From the NCBI GenBank assembly GCA_045593725.1, contig JAZNXE010000009.1, forward strand, positions 1 to 62,323: DNA of 62,323 nucleotides. Direction: 5' to 3'. A program made the translations under genes and the position numbers. This DNA is from HGM12713 sp045593725. GTDB lineage: Bacteria > Bacillota > Clostridia > Oscillospirales > CAG-272. Within the stretch, counting starts at the first letter, position 1. Each line of letters begins with the position of its first letter. Below, one piece after another: positions 33,716 through 41,702 of this stretch. Below the pieces are notes generated by a model. That model had not been told where the DNA came from and made no database searches. It worked only from the letters and a program-made list of their open reading frames with translations.

Positions 33716-34603
33716 TCAGTCTTCCTCTCTGTAACCGAAGTTTCCTACGGTACGTGCGCTCTCGCGCCAGTTTTCCTTTACCTTTACCCAAAGGTTGAGA
33801 TATACCTTTGCCCCAAAGAGCTTTTCAAGGTCCTCGCGGGCGTAAGTGCCTATGAGCTTGAGCGCCGCTCCGTTTTTGCCTACGATTATACCCTTGTGGG
33901 ATGCCTTCTCGCAGAATATTTCGGCGCGGATGCGCAGGAGAGAGCCTTCGTCCTTGAATTCCTCAATGACTACCGCCGTTCCGTGGGGTATCTCCTTATT
34001 GAGGGTACGGAGAATCTTCTCTCTGATTATCTCGGCGGCTATCTGTCGCTCGGGCTGGTCGGTCACCATATCCTCGGGGAAGAACCACTCGGACTCGGAG
34101 AGGAATTTGGAGCATTCAGCCATAAGCTCATCCACGTTTTTACCCTTCTTTGCGCTCATGGGAACGAAGGCGCAGAAATCATGCTTCTGGGCGTATTTTG
34201 TTATAGTCTGTGCCAATACCTCGCGGTCGTACATATCTATTTTGTTAAGAGCCAGAATGGCGGGGATACCGCTCCTCTTGAGGTAGGAGATTACGTTTTC
34301 CTCTACCGAGGTTATATCCTTACCCGTATCTACCACCAAAACCACCGCGTCGGCATCCTTCATAGAGCTGTCAGCGGCGCGCACCATAAACTCTCCCAGA
34401 CTGTTCTTTGGGGAGTGCATACCCGGAGTGTCAAGAAAAACGTACTGCTCCTCGTCCTTTGTGTATATACCCGTTATGCGGTTACGGGTAGTTTGAGGCT
34501 TACTTGATACTATTGCTACCTTCTCTCCGAGAATCGCGTTGAGAAGGGTGGATTTTCCTACGTTAGGTCTGCCTACTATGGCTATAAAAGCTGTCTTTTT
34601 CAT
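33716..34603 (-). CDS. era: GTPase Era
   Basis: 295 residues, typical. G1 'GRPNVGKSTLLN', G3 'DTPGMHSPKNSLGEFM', G4 'NKID', followed by a C-terminal KH domain ('IREKILRTLNKEIPHGTAVV' and 'GIIVGKNGAALKLIG'). Era binds the 3' end of 16S rRNA and assists 30S maturation. The ATG at 34603 is preferred, as AAAGGA sits 7 nt upstream; an in-frame TTG two codons earlier is less likely. Confidence 0.96.
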   Translation of the reverse strand: MKKTAFIAIVGRPNVGKSTLLNAILGEKVAIVSSKPQTTRNRITGIYTKDEEQYVFLDTPGMHSPKNSLGEFMVRAADSSMKDADAVVLVVDTGKDITSVEENVISYLKRSGIPAILALNKIDMYDREVLAQTITKYAQKHDFCAFVPMSAKKGKNVDELMAECSKFLSESEWFFPEDMVTDQPERQIAAEIIREKILRTLNKEIPHGTAVVIEEFKDEGSLLRIRAEIFCEKASHKGIIVGKNGAALKLIGTYAREDLEKLFGAKVYLNLWVKVKENWRESARTVGNFGYREED

Positions 34604-34622
34604 TTTCAATTCCTTTTTCTGT

Positions 34623-35102
34623 TTACTTTATCCTAAGGCCCATATTTTCAAGAATTTCTCGTTGTCTGCGGCGCATATCCGCATCCTCCTCCTCGCTGTT
34701 CACGTGGTCGTAGCCCATAAGGTGGAGCATTGAATGTACCGTGAGGAAGGCTACCTCACGCTCAAAGCTGTGACCGAATTCCTCTGCCTGCTCCTTTGCG
34801 CGTTCAAGAGAAATAACTATGTCCCCAAGACTTGCTTCAGGCTCGTCTATGGGCAGATAGGTGTGGGAGTAGTCTGTCAAGGGGAAGGACAGCACGTCGG
34901 TGGGCTTGTCTATATTGCGAAAATCGCGGTTGAGAGTCTGTATTCCGTCGTTATCGGTGAAGGTCACCGACACCTCGGCACTGTTGCAAAAGCCCTCGTA
35001 TTCAAGGGTGGATACCACAGCCCCGCGCACAAGCATCTTAAGCTTATAGGTGATGGGAAAGCGACCTTGGTCGTTCATAAAATATATCATTGTCTTTTTC
35101 AT
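34623..35102 (-). CDS. ybeY: Endoribonuclease YbeY
   Basis: 159 residues. The zinc-binding motif H-x3-H-x5-H is seen in 'HSMLHLMGYDHVNSEE' (about 121-136), and 'NRDFRNIDKPTDVLSFPL' is the family's second signature. YbeY takes part in 16S rRNA 3'-end maturation and ribosome quality control, which fits its place before era. It overlaps the phoH stop by 4 bp (ATGA) and has AGGAG upstream. Confidence 0.95.
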   Translation of the reverse strand: MKKTMIYFMNDQGRFPITYKLKMLVRGAVVSTLEYEGFCNSAEVSVTFTDNDGIQTLNRDFRNIDKPTDVLSFPLTDYSHTYLPIDEPEASLGDIVISLERAKEQAEEFGHSFEREVAFLTVHSMLHLMGYDHVNSEEEDADMRRRQREILENMGLRIK

Positions 35103-36145
35103 TTTTTATCTCCTGACGTTCCTCTGTGGGCTTTGTATTTCTTCGCGCCCTCTCGGGACCTTTCAGCCTCGGCGCGTTGCTTGTTTTCATATTTTTCGTA
35201 GGCAAGGATTATTTTTTGCACAAGCTTATGGCGTACCACGTCCTTGTCCGAGAAGGCGTGAATTGCTATATCCTCAACTCCGTCAAGTATTTTTACAGCC
35301 GCCGCCAGACCGCTCTTCTGACCGCTTGGCAGGTCGGTTTGTGTCAGGTCGCCCGTGATTATTGCCTTTGAGTTGAAGCCAAGACGGGTCAGGAACATCT
35401 TCATCTGCTCGGGGGTGGCGTTCTGCGCCTCGTCAAGGATTATAAAGCTGTCATCAAGGGTGCGACCTCTCATATACGCCAGAGGGGCTATCTCAATACT
35501 GCCCTTTTCAAGCAGTCTTTGATAGTTTTCAGCTCCCATCATCTCAAACAAAGCGTCGTACAGCGGACGGAGATAGGGGTCTATCTTGCTTTGCAGGTCG
35601 CCCGGGAGAAAGCCCAGCTTTTCCCCCGCCTCAATAGCGGGGCGGGTCAGGATTATGCGGCTGACCTGCTTCTGGCGCAGGGCGCGTACCGCCATTGCTA
35701 CCGCGAGAAAGGTCTTTCCCGTACCCGCGGGACCGATGCCGAAAACCACCGTGCTTTTGGTTATAGCCTCAACGTAGCGCCGCTGACCTACGGTCTTTGC
35801 CTTGATGGGCTTTCCGCGGGTGGTGATGCATATACACTCGCCGTCAAGGTCGCCAAGCTCCTCGTCCTTGCCGTCGCTTATCATGCTTATGACGTATCCA
35901 ACCTGCTGCTCGGTGAGGGTTTCGTTTGAGCGCGCCAGCTTTTTAAGATGCTCAAGAGCCGAGGCGGCGCGCTCCACGCCTTCTCTTTCCTCTCCCGATA
36001 CTATGACCGCGTCCCCCTCGTCGCCGTTCCTGTTTTTGATGCTGACGCCAAAGGCGCGCTCAAGCATTCGGGTATTTATATCGAAGCTTCCGAAAAGTCT
36101 GGCAGTAAGCTCGCTGTTTTCTATCCTGACTGTTTTCTGTTCCAT
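35099..36145 (-). CDS. phoH: PhoH-family ATPase
   Basis: 348 residues. Walker A 'GPAGTGKTFLAV' (about 136-147), Walker B 'SFIILDEAQNATPEQMKMFL' (split here: ILDEAQ), and the PhoH signature 'TGDLTQTDLP'. Members are RecA-like ATPases linked to RNA metabolism and found next to ybeY in most Firmicutes, as here. The highly charged C-terminal tail is not conserved in general. Start supported by GGGAG. Confidence 0.93.
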   Translation of the reverse strand: MEQKTVRIENSELTARLFGSFDINTRMLERAFGVSIKNRNGDEGDAVIVSGEEREGVERAASALEHLKKLARSNETLTEQQVGYVISMISDGKDEELGDLDGECICITTRGKPIKAKTVGQRRYVEAITKSTVVFGIGPAGTGKTFLAVAMAVRALRQKQVSRIILTRPAIEAGEKLGFLPGDLQSKIDPYLRPLYDALFEMMGAENYQRLLEKGSIEIAPLAYMRGRTLDDSFIILDEAQNATPEQMKMFLTRLGFNSKAIITGDLTQTDLPSGQKSGLAAAVKILDGVEDIAIHAFSDKDVVRHKLVQKIILAYEKYENKQRAEAERSREGAKKYKAHRGTSGDKK

Positions 36146-36160
36146 AGATTTCTCCCTTTC

Positions 36161-37369
36161 TTAAGGCAGTACCTCTACAATTTTTCTTTTGGCAATATCC
36201 TTTACGCAGACCACTCTGCAAAGGAGGGTGTATCCCTCATCTCCCAGCGTGAACTGCGAATTTTTTCGGAGCAGGTCGGCATCCCTCAGCTCTCTGGCAA
36301 GTGTGAGGGACATTCTGTATTCTGCAAGAGCCGACAGCTCGCTGTCGCTCCGCGTCGCTTCTTCTATCACGTATTCCATATATTTGACCGTGCGTATTCC
36401 TACAGGCAGGTCGTCACCGCCGGGGGATGGAAAATATTCTACCATATCTATTTTATCATAACTTGTATATAAATTTCCACAGTTTGAGAAAAATTTTATC
36501 TCATTTTTAAAAAAAATAAGATATTTTTCGCATTTTACTCTCCCCGTGTAAATCTTTCTCTCATATTTTCTTGGAATTTCCACCGAAAAGCTGTCTTCGC
36601 ACTCGGCATAGACTCTGCCCTTGGCGGCGGTATATTTGATGCCCGTTTCCTCGTCGCCGTATATTCCTCCCACAAGAAGCTGACCCTCGCTCACGCTATC
36701 TCCCACGTTTACCGCTATATTGCCTCTGATATCCTCAAGTCGTGTGATAACTCCCCCGCGCTCGGCAACCAGATTTACCGTGCCGCTCTCCTCCTCTGGT
36801 TCGGGGCGGGGAACAAGCTCCCGTATCTCAACGTTGGCTACCGTGCCCCGCATATTTATACTTATCCAGGAGATATCGTCGGAGAGGATGAGAACTCTGT
36901 TCTCTATCACGTCTATGTCCAGAGAGGATTTGCGTACGCCTAAGCTAAGTCCGCATTGCTCTAAGGTGTATATCACTTCATCCTCGGTAAGCCACCTCTC
37001 GCCATCCACCCGCACGTCCCATACCACACTTCCCGACAGCGCTATAAGAATAACCCCAATAAGCGCCCCCATAAGAAGCCCCAATCTGCCTCGGTGCTTT
37101 ACTATGAGGGCGGGGATGCCTCCCGACAGGGCTACCTTTACCGAAAGTCCCAAGACCTCAGCCCGTTTTATAAGCCGCGAAGCGGTAAAAAAGGGTACGC
37201 ACAGGTATGCCTCCGCTTCCTCCGCGTTTACGCTGTGATAGCTTATCTGCTCTCTGATGCAGAGATTGAGAAGGGACTCCAGCTCCTCTCTGGGTACGCA
37301 AAGCCGCTTATATCCAAGTAGAAAGAGCAGGGGGTGTAGCCCTAAGCGGAAGCCTTTCTTATTCTTCAT
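36161..37369 (-). CDS. yqfD: Sporulation protein YqfD
   Basis: 402 residues from the ATG at 37369, chosen by GAGGAG 7 nt upstream; it overlaps yqfC by 11 bp. After a cytoplasmic region of about 80 residues, a single hydrophobic segment 'GLLMGALIGVILIALSGSVV' (about 91-110) is followed by a large domain with 'RVDGERWLTEDEVIYTLEQ' like FtsQ/POTRA sequences and 'RGTVANVEIRELVPRP'. This is the YqfD layout; yqfCD are mother-cell genes under sigma-E in Bacillus and are needed for engulfed forespore development. Confidence 0.9.
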   Translation of the reverse strand: MKNKKGFRLGLHPLLFLLGYKRLCVPREELESLLNLCIREQISYHSVNAEEAEAYLCVPFFTASRLIKRAEVLGLSVKVALSGGIPALIVKHRGRLGLLMGALIGVILIALSGSVVWDVRVDGERWLTEDEVIYTLEQCGLSLGVRKSSLDIDVIENRVLILSDDISWISINMRGTVANVEIRELVPRPEPEEESGTVNLVAERGGVITRLEDIRGNIAVNVGDSVSEGQLLVGGIYGDEETGIKYTAAKGRVYAECEDSFSVEIPRKYERKIYTGRVKCEKYLIFFKNEIKFFSNCGNLYTSYDKIDMVEYFPSPGGDDLPVGIRTVKYMEYVIEEATRSDSELSALAEYRMSLTLARELRDADLLRKNSQFTLGDEGYTLLCRVVCVKDIAKRKIVEVLP

Positions 37370-37661
37370 TGCCGCTCTCCTCAAAGGATACCGAGCATAT
37401 ACGCCCCTCAACGCCTACCGCTCCCATATTGTAGGAGGAACAGCGCAAAGCGTATCCCCTCACCGATATATGTCCTTCCTCGCGACCGAGGGATATCCGT
37501 ATTTCCTCGGGAGAATACAGAGTTATAGCTCCGCCCCCCGCTATTTTAACAAGATTTCTTCCGTGTATCTCCACGGAGGCGCTGTGAGGCAGAACCTCGG
37601 CGGGTATGTCAAGAGCGCGGAAAATGCGCTGGGAGAGAGGCTCTTTATCTTTTTCTTTCAT
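37359..37661 (-). CDS. yqfC: Sporulation protein YqfC
   Basis: 100 residues from the ATG at 37661, since the AAGGAG is placed for it and an upstream ATG at 37676 would put the RBS inside the coding sequence. The YabP/YqfC fold is seen in 'VEIHGRNLVKIAGGGAITLY' and 'ISVRGYALRC'. Its product functions in the mother cell during spore formation. It is first in the yqfC-yqfD-phoH-ybeY-era-recO-mutS2 operon and diverges from ylbJ, another sporulation gene, 81 bp away, so the intergenic region may carry two sporulation promoters. Confidence 0.9.
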   Translation of the reverse strand: MKEKDKEPLSQRIFRALDIPAEVLPHSASVEIHGRNLVKIAGGGAITLYSPEEIRISLGREEGHISVRGYALRCSSYNMGAVGVEGRICSVSFEESGNEE

Positions 37662-37742
37662 AACAGCTCCTTGCATATTTTTATGATAATTACTGTAATA
37701 TTTAAGGGATGCAATTTATTTTATGCCTACGGAGGGTCGGTA

Positions 37743-38867
37743 ATGACCAAAGGAGAAAAAAGCCAAGCCCCCCAAAAACGTCTGTCGCGGGGTCAGACAC
37801 TTTTTTGTATAATGAGTACTGTGGCAATGCTTATAACCTTTAAGCTGTCGGACGTGGCGATAGAGGCAATGACAGAGGGGATGCGGCTGTGCGTTAATAC
37901 GGTAATACCCTCGCTGTTTCCCTTTATGGTCTTTTCCGAGCTGTTTATAGCCTCGGGAGCGGCGCAGGCGGTGGGAAGGTATCTCGCCGCGCCTCTCTCG
38001 TGGCTGTTTGATATATCGCGGGAGGGAGCGGCGGCGCTGCTCCTCGGCTTACTCTGCGGATTTCCCATTGGGAGCAGGAGCGCTATATCTCTTTACGAGC
38101 GCGGGCGGATAAGCAGGGGGGAGCTTGAGCATATCCTTGCCTTTTGCAATAATCCAAGCTCGGCTTTTCTTATAAGCGCGGTGGGAGTCAGTCTTTTCGG
38201 CTCCCGACAGCTTGGAGTGCTGTTTTATTCCGTACATATAATTTCGGCTTTTTCCGTAGGGCTTGTGAGCCGCCCCTATTTTTCGGCGAAGAAAAGAGAG
38301 GGGGAGTATTGCTCCGCGCAAAAGGGAATTGCCCACAGGCGAGAGGGCTTTATAGCGTCGCTCACGGGAGCGGTGAGCAATTCGGCGGGGAGTATGATTC
38401 TTATATGCGCCTTTGTGGTGTTTTTTTCTGCGGTGGTGGGATATCTCCGCTTTTTTGCCGCCCGCGGCAATATGCCCGAATGGGCTATGGCTCTAACCTT
38501 CGGATTTTTTGAGATGACGGGGGGAGTCAGCGCGGCGGCGGAGCTTCCCTTGAGAGTGGCTGTGCCTATGGCGGCGGCGCTCACGGGATGGTCGGGGCTG
38601 TCGGTAGCCTTTCAGTTCGTAGGACTGTGCAAGGAGCACCGGGTGTCCCTGCGCCCGTATTTTTTCTCAAAGATAGGAAGCGCTCTTATAAACGCACTTC
38701 TGGTGTGGAGCTTTATGAGGCTTTTTGGAGAACGCATTGTCTTCGGTGACGGGGGCAGTGTTTCCTCTCTGCTGCTTTTTTCGGGCAACCCCGTGGCGCT
38801 TCTGTCGGTAGCCCTTTTCGTAGGCGGCTGCGCCTTGCTTGCGGGAGAAATTCGGAAAAAGAGATAG
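37743..38867 (+). CDS. ylbJ: Sporulation integral membrane protein YlbJ
   Basis: 374 residues from the ATG at 37743, preceded by GGAGGG; the much longer frame upstream runs through yqfC on the other strand and is not coding. About eight hydrophobic segments are present. The nucleoside-recognition ('Gate') domain motifs 'LLCGFPIGSRSAISLY' and 'FCNNPSSAFLISAVG' are characteristic of YlbJ. In Bacillus it is expressed in the mother cell and needed for spore cortex formation. Confidence 0.9.
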   Translation: MTKGEKSQAPQKRLSRGQTLFCIMSTVAMLITFKLSDVAIEAMTEGMRLCVNTVIPSLFPFMVFSELFIASGAAQAVGRYLAAPLSWLFDISREGAAALLLGLLCGFPIGSRSAISLYERGRISRGELEHILAFCNNPSSAFLISAVGVSLFGSRQLGVLFYSVHIISAFSVGLVSRPYFSAKKREGEYCSAQKGIAHRREGFIASLTGAVSNSAGSMILICAFVVFFSAVVGYLRFFAARGNMPEWAMALTFGFFEMTGGVSAAAELPLRVAVPMAAALTGWSGLSVAFQFVGLCKEHRVSLRPYFFSKIGSALINALLVWSFMRLFGERIVFGDGGSVSSLLLFSGNPVALLSVALFVGGCALLAGEIRKKR

Positions 38868-38960
38868 CAGTGAGAGGTTCGGGTATTTATACCTTATCAT
38901 AGGCTGGTTTAATGCATTTTTGAATATATTCAATAAAAGCTCATATTTTGTAAAAATGTG

Positions 38961-38989
38961 TTGACAAAATCAAAAATATGTGATACAAT
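38961..38989 (+). promoter_or_regulatory. Promoter of the glycine riboswitch/AGCS transcript
   Basis: TTGACA (38961-38966), 17-bp spacer ending TGTGA, TACAAT (38984-38989). Confidence 0.85.
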
Positions 38990-39002
38990 AGGTCAAAATC
39001 CG

Positions 39003-39130
39003 ATGAAGCTCTCGGAATTCGCGAGAAGACCGATGGCTGAGGAGCTTTGGAGAATCCCGCCCGCGCGGGTGCCGAAGGTGCAAGGGAGCCGTTACTCCCG
39101 AATCTCTCAGGCAAAAGGACAGAGTGGCAT
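39003..39130 (+). ncRNA. Glycine riboswitch
   Basis: The conserved core is present: 'ggagaatcccgcc', 'gtgccgaaggtgcaagggag', and 'gaatctctcaggcaaaagga' then 'cagag'. Only one full aptamer (about 39045-39124) is seen; the 40 nt before it form a hairpin-rich stretch that may be a ghost aptamer. It lies upstream of an Ala/Gly:cation symporter gene, the classical off-switch or uptake context for this riboswitch. Confidence 0.9.
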
Positions 39131-39162
39131 ATATTTTTGTGTGTAATAATGTCTTATTTTTC

Positions 39163-39196
39163 AAAGCTGCCTTATCGGCGGCTTTATTTCATTTTT
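39163..39196 (+). terminator. Expression-platform hairpin of the glycine riboswitch
   Basis: AAAGCTGCC ttatc GGCGGCTTT (one G-U pair) followed by ATTTCATTTTT, immediately before the AGGAGG of the symporter gene. It could terminate transcription when glycine status commands it. Confidence 0.65.
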
Positions 39197-39207
39197 AGGA
39201 GGCTTTT

Positions 39208-40644
39208 ATGGAAGCTATTCAGAATTTTCTTCTCCCAATAGTTGTAGAGATAAACACTAATCTCTCTAACTATATTCTTCTTTTTCTTTTGGTAGGGGTA
39301 GGTCTTTTCTTTACCGTAAGAACGAGATTTGTCCAGATACGTTGCTTTGGAGAGGGCATGAAAAGGGTATTTGGCGGTATATTTTCCAATAAAAACAAGG
39401 ATAAGAAGGGCGGTCTTTCCTCCTTTCAGGCACTCGCTACCGCTATCGCGGCTCAGGTAGGTACGGGTAATATCGTCGGCGCCTGCGGCGCTATCCTTAT
39501 AGGCGGCCCCGGCGCTATCTTCTGGATGTGGGTCATCGCCTTCTTCGGTATGGCTACAATCTATGCCGAGGCTGTTCTTGCTCAGGAAACAAAGGTGGTA
39601 CAGGCTGACCGAAGCGTTCTCGGAGGACCTGTTTACTACATTAAGAGAGCTTTTAAGGGCTGGTTCGGTAAATTTATGGCAGGCTTCTTTGCGGTTGCTA
39701 CCATCCTTGCTCTGGGATGCATGGGCGCTATGGTTCAGTCCAACGCTATTTCCTCGGCTGTAAGCACCGCTACCAACAGCACCGTTCCCGTATGGGCGGT
39801 AGGCTTGGTCCTCGCCGCTATATGCGCTATCATCTTCATCGGTGGTATCAAGCGAATTGCCTCGGTTGCTGAAAAGGTAGTTCCCGTAATGGCGGTAGGC
39901 TACATAGCTGTGGGCATTATTATTCTTGCTATCAACGTTACCAAGATCCCCGCAACCTTCGGTATGATATTCAGATATGCATTTGATACCAGCGCCATAA
40001 TCGGCGGTGGTATTGGAGCTATATTTACCGCTATGACTCAGGGGGCAAAGCGCGGACTTTTCTCCAACGAGGCAGGTATGGGTTCAACACCTCACGCACA
40101 CGCTCAGGCAGAGGTAAAGGCTCCTCACGAGCAGGGTGTAGTTGCTATGATAGGTGTGTTCATAGACACCTTCGTGGTTCTTACAATAACAGCTCTCGTA
40201 GTTATTTCTACCCTTTACGTGGGCGACAGTCCTTTGATGTCGGGCGGTATTATTACCGACGTTACGGCAGGACTTGTAGGTGTCGATAAGAACAATCTTA
40301 TGCAGACTGCGGTAGGACAGGCATTTGGAAGTCCTATGGCGGGTAACATCATCATTGCCGTATGCCTTACCTTCTTTGCGTTTACTACCATAATAAGCTG
40401 GAATTTCTTCGGTAAGCAGAACGTTCAGTATTTGTTTGGCAAGAAGGCAACGGTAGTATATTCGGTAATCGCTATCGGATTTATATTCCTTGGCTCCTGC
40501 TTGAAGAACGACCTGGTTTGGGAGCTTACTGACATGTTTAATAACCTGATGGTAATCCCTAACGCAATAACCCTTTTGGTTCTTTCGGGCATAGTTGTGG
40601 CTTCTGTTAAGGCAGCGAAGGCAAGAAGGAAGAACAAGGATTGA
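39208..40644 (+). CDS. Alanine/glycine:cation symporter (AGCS family)
   Basis: 478 residues with about 11 hydrophobic segments. Signature pieces: 'GVGLFFTVRTRFVQIR', 'GTGNIVGACGAILIGGPGAI', 'GGPVYYIKRAFKGW' and 'SNEAGMGSTPHAHAQA'. The family imports glycine or alanine with Na+ or H+. The upstream glycine riboswitch points to glycine as a physiological substrate. AGGAGG 7 nt before the ATG fixes the start. Confidence 0.95.
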   Translation: MEAIQNFLLPIVVEINTNLSNYILLFLLVGVGLFFTVRTRFVQIRCFGEGMKRVFGGIFSNKNKDKKGGLSSFQALATAIAAQVGTGNIVGACGAILIGGPGAIFWMWVIAFFGMATIYAEAVLAQETKVVQADRSVLGGPVYYIKRAFKGWFGKFMAGFFAVATILALGCMGAMVQSNAISSAVSTATNSTVPVWAVGLVLAAICAIIFIGGIKRIASVAEKVVPVMAVGYIAVGIIILAINVTKIPATFGMIFRYAFDTSAIIGGGIGAIFTAMTQGAKRGLFSNEAGMGSTPHAHAQAEVKAPHEQGVVAMIGVFIDTFVVLTITALVVISTLYVGDSPLMSGGIITDVTAGLVGVDKNNLMQTAVGQAFGSPMAGNIIIAVCLTFFAFTTIISWNFFGKQNVQYLFGKKATVVYSVIAIGFIFLGSCLKNDLVWELTDMFNNLMVIPNAITLLVLSGIVVASVKAAKARRKNKD

Positions 40645-40668
40645 TAAGGCTGAGTAAATAAAACAAAA

Positions 40669-40759
40669 AGAACTTGGAAATAGGGTCGTACCCTAAAGGA
40701 CAGTTTTACCTGCCGACAGAAAAAAGCAGAAACCGCAGATTGATTTTCTGCGGTTTTTG
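40669..40759 (+). repeat. Dispersed 'aaggacagttttt' repeat with terminator hairpin
   Basis: 'agaacttggaaatagggtcg' then 'taccctaaaggacagtttta', 'cctgccgacagaaaa' and hairpin AAACCGCAGA ttgattt TCTGCGGTTTTT (40730-40759). The first part is inverted at 41645-41702, and a third copy is at 1205-1290. The hairpin probably terminates the AGCS transcript. Confidence 0.65.
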
Positions 40760-40863
40760 TGTTATAACAAGGGTAGCGGACTAAACTTGATTCATTTGTT
40801 AAACAAAAGCGAAACTTTAATAAATCCGACAGATAAATAGGAATTTGAAAGGAAGTGATTTGA

Positions 40864-41067
40864 GTGTCTAAAAAAACTGATAAGAAATCTTTGGCTATCC
40901 TTGCCTTGCCTATAGGTATATCATTAGGTATTAGTGTTGGTATAATGTTTGGCTCCTTTGCTGGAAATATTCCAATGGGTCTGTGCTTTGGAGTAATGGG
41001 TGGTGCAATAATTGGTCTATTTGCCTTTGGTTTGTTGTATTCGATTTTAAATAAGAAAGACAAGTAA
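40864..41067 (+). CDS. Small two-helix membrane protein of unknown function
   Basis: 67 residues with a GTG start at 40864 after GGAAGTGA. Basic N-terminus, two hydrophobic helices (about 10-32 and 38-60) rich in Gly with 'GISLGISVGIMFG' and 'GVMGGAIIGLFAFG', and a charged 'NKKDK' end. Many short proteins with this plan are uncharacterised. It sits between inverted copies of a dispersed repeat and next to the DUF559 unit, so it may be accessory DNA. More AT-rich than core genes. Confidence 0.6.
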   Translation: MSKKTDKKSLAILALPIGISLGISVGIMFGSFAGNIPMGLCFGVMGGAIIGLFAFGLLYSILNKKDK

Positions 41068-41105
41068 ACTCCAATTTGGCGATAAATATGGAAAAGCTAA
41101 GCGGT

Positions 41106-41160
41106 AAAAGCCTCCCTTGTGTAAAGGGAGGTGGCACGCGGAGCGTGACGGAGGGATTGG
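41106..41160 (+). repeat. Left REP-like inverted repeat of the DUF559 unit
   Basis: Hairpin CCTCCCTTgtgtaAAGGGAGG, 'tg', hairpin CACGCggaGCGTG, then 'acggagggattgg'. It is the reverse complement, with few changes, of 41507-41560. Confidence 0.75.
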
Positions 41161-41161
41161 A

Positions 41162-41530
41162 ATGCAGAGAAAACATAATAAAGACATCGTTCCAACAGCA
41201 AAAATGCTGCGCAAGAATATGACCAAAGAAGAAAAACATCTTTGGTATGATTTTCTACGCGCCTATCCGATTCGCTTTTCCCGCCAAAAGGTTCTCGGAA
41301 GGTATATTGCGGATTTTTACTGTGCAGAGGCAAAGCTTGTTATTGAGCTTGACGGCTCGGGACATTATACCGAGGAAGGAAAGCAATATGATGAAGAAAG
41401 AACCGCTTTTCTTGAAGAATACGGTTTGACAGTTGTTAGAATACCGAATACGGAAATACATAAAAACTTTCGGGGTGTTTGCGAATATATTGACCACATC
41501 GTAGAACAATCCCTCAGTCAGCTTCGCTGA
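41162..41530 (+). CDS. DUF559-domain (Vsr-like/PD-(D/E)XK) endonuclease-type protein
   Basis: 122 residues from the ATG at 41162, which follows the left inverted repeat by 1 nt; the annotated longer frame would translate the repeat. The restriction-endonuclease-like core is visible: 'LWYDFLRAYPIRFSRQKVLG' then 'YIADFYCAEAKLVIELDGSG' with D51 and E62-x-D64, and 'RTAFLEEYGLTVVRIPN'. The last residues, 'EQSLSQLR', are encoded inside the right inverted repeat and the stop codon lies within it. DUF559 proteins are Vsr-like nucleases of unknown biological role. The gene-plus-repeats arrangement resembles a RAYT/REP pair and suggests a mobile unit. Confidence 0.85.
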   Translation: MQRKHNKDIVPTAKMLRKNMTKEEKHLWYDFLRAYPIRFSRQKVLGRYIADFYCAEAKLVIELDGSGHYTEEGKQYDEERTAFLEEYGLTVVRIPNTEIHKNFRGVCEYIDHIVEQSLSQLR

Positions 41531-41560
41531 CAGCTCCCTTTACACAAGGGAGCCTTTTTT
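41507..41560 (-). repeat. Right REP-like inverted repeat of the DUF559 unit
   Basis: 'caatccctcagtcagcttcg', then 'ctgacagctccctttacaca' and 'agggagcctttttt'; mirror of 41106-41160. It contains the 3' end of the DUF559 gene and probably acts as its terminator. Confidence 0.75.
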
Positions 41561-41619
41561 AGTTCATCTATGACTTGTCAATTTTTCTGACAAGCACTGC
41601 ATTTGTGTCCACAAACGCA

Positions 41620-41702
41620 AAATACGGCATACCTCTTTCGAGATATACCGTATTTCTTAAAAACTGTCCTTTAGGGTACAGTCCTATTTTCCAAGTTCTT
41701 TT
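41620..41702 (-). repeat. Inverted copy of the 'aaggacagttttt' repeat with hairpin
   Basis: Hairpin AATACGGcATAcCTC / GAGaTATaCCGTATT (about 41619-41654) is followed by 'aaactgtcctttagggtaca' and 'gtcctattttccaagttctt'. It is the inverse of 40669-40715, so about 1.0 kb with the small membrane protein and the DUF559 unit is framed by inverted copies. Confidence 0.6.

Noticed and set aside
37257..37742. N-terminal extension of the ylbJ frame
   Set aside because: It overlaps yqfC and yqfD coding sequence on the other strand, and a GGAGGG RBS places the start at 37743.
37661..37743. Sigma-E type promoters between yqfC and ylbJ
   Set aside because: A weak CATAAAAAT-like -10 can be found toward yqfC, but no convincing -35 at the right distance; too uncertain to annotate.
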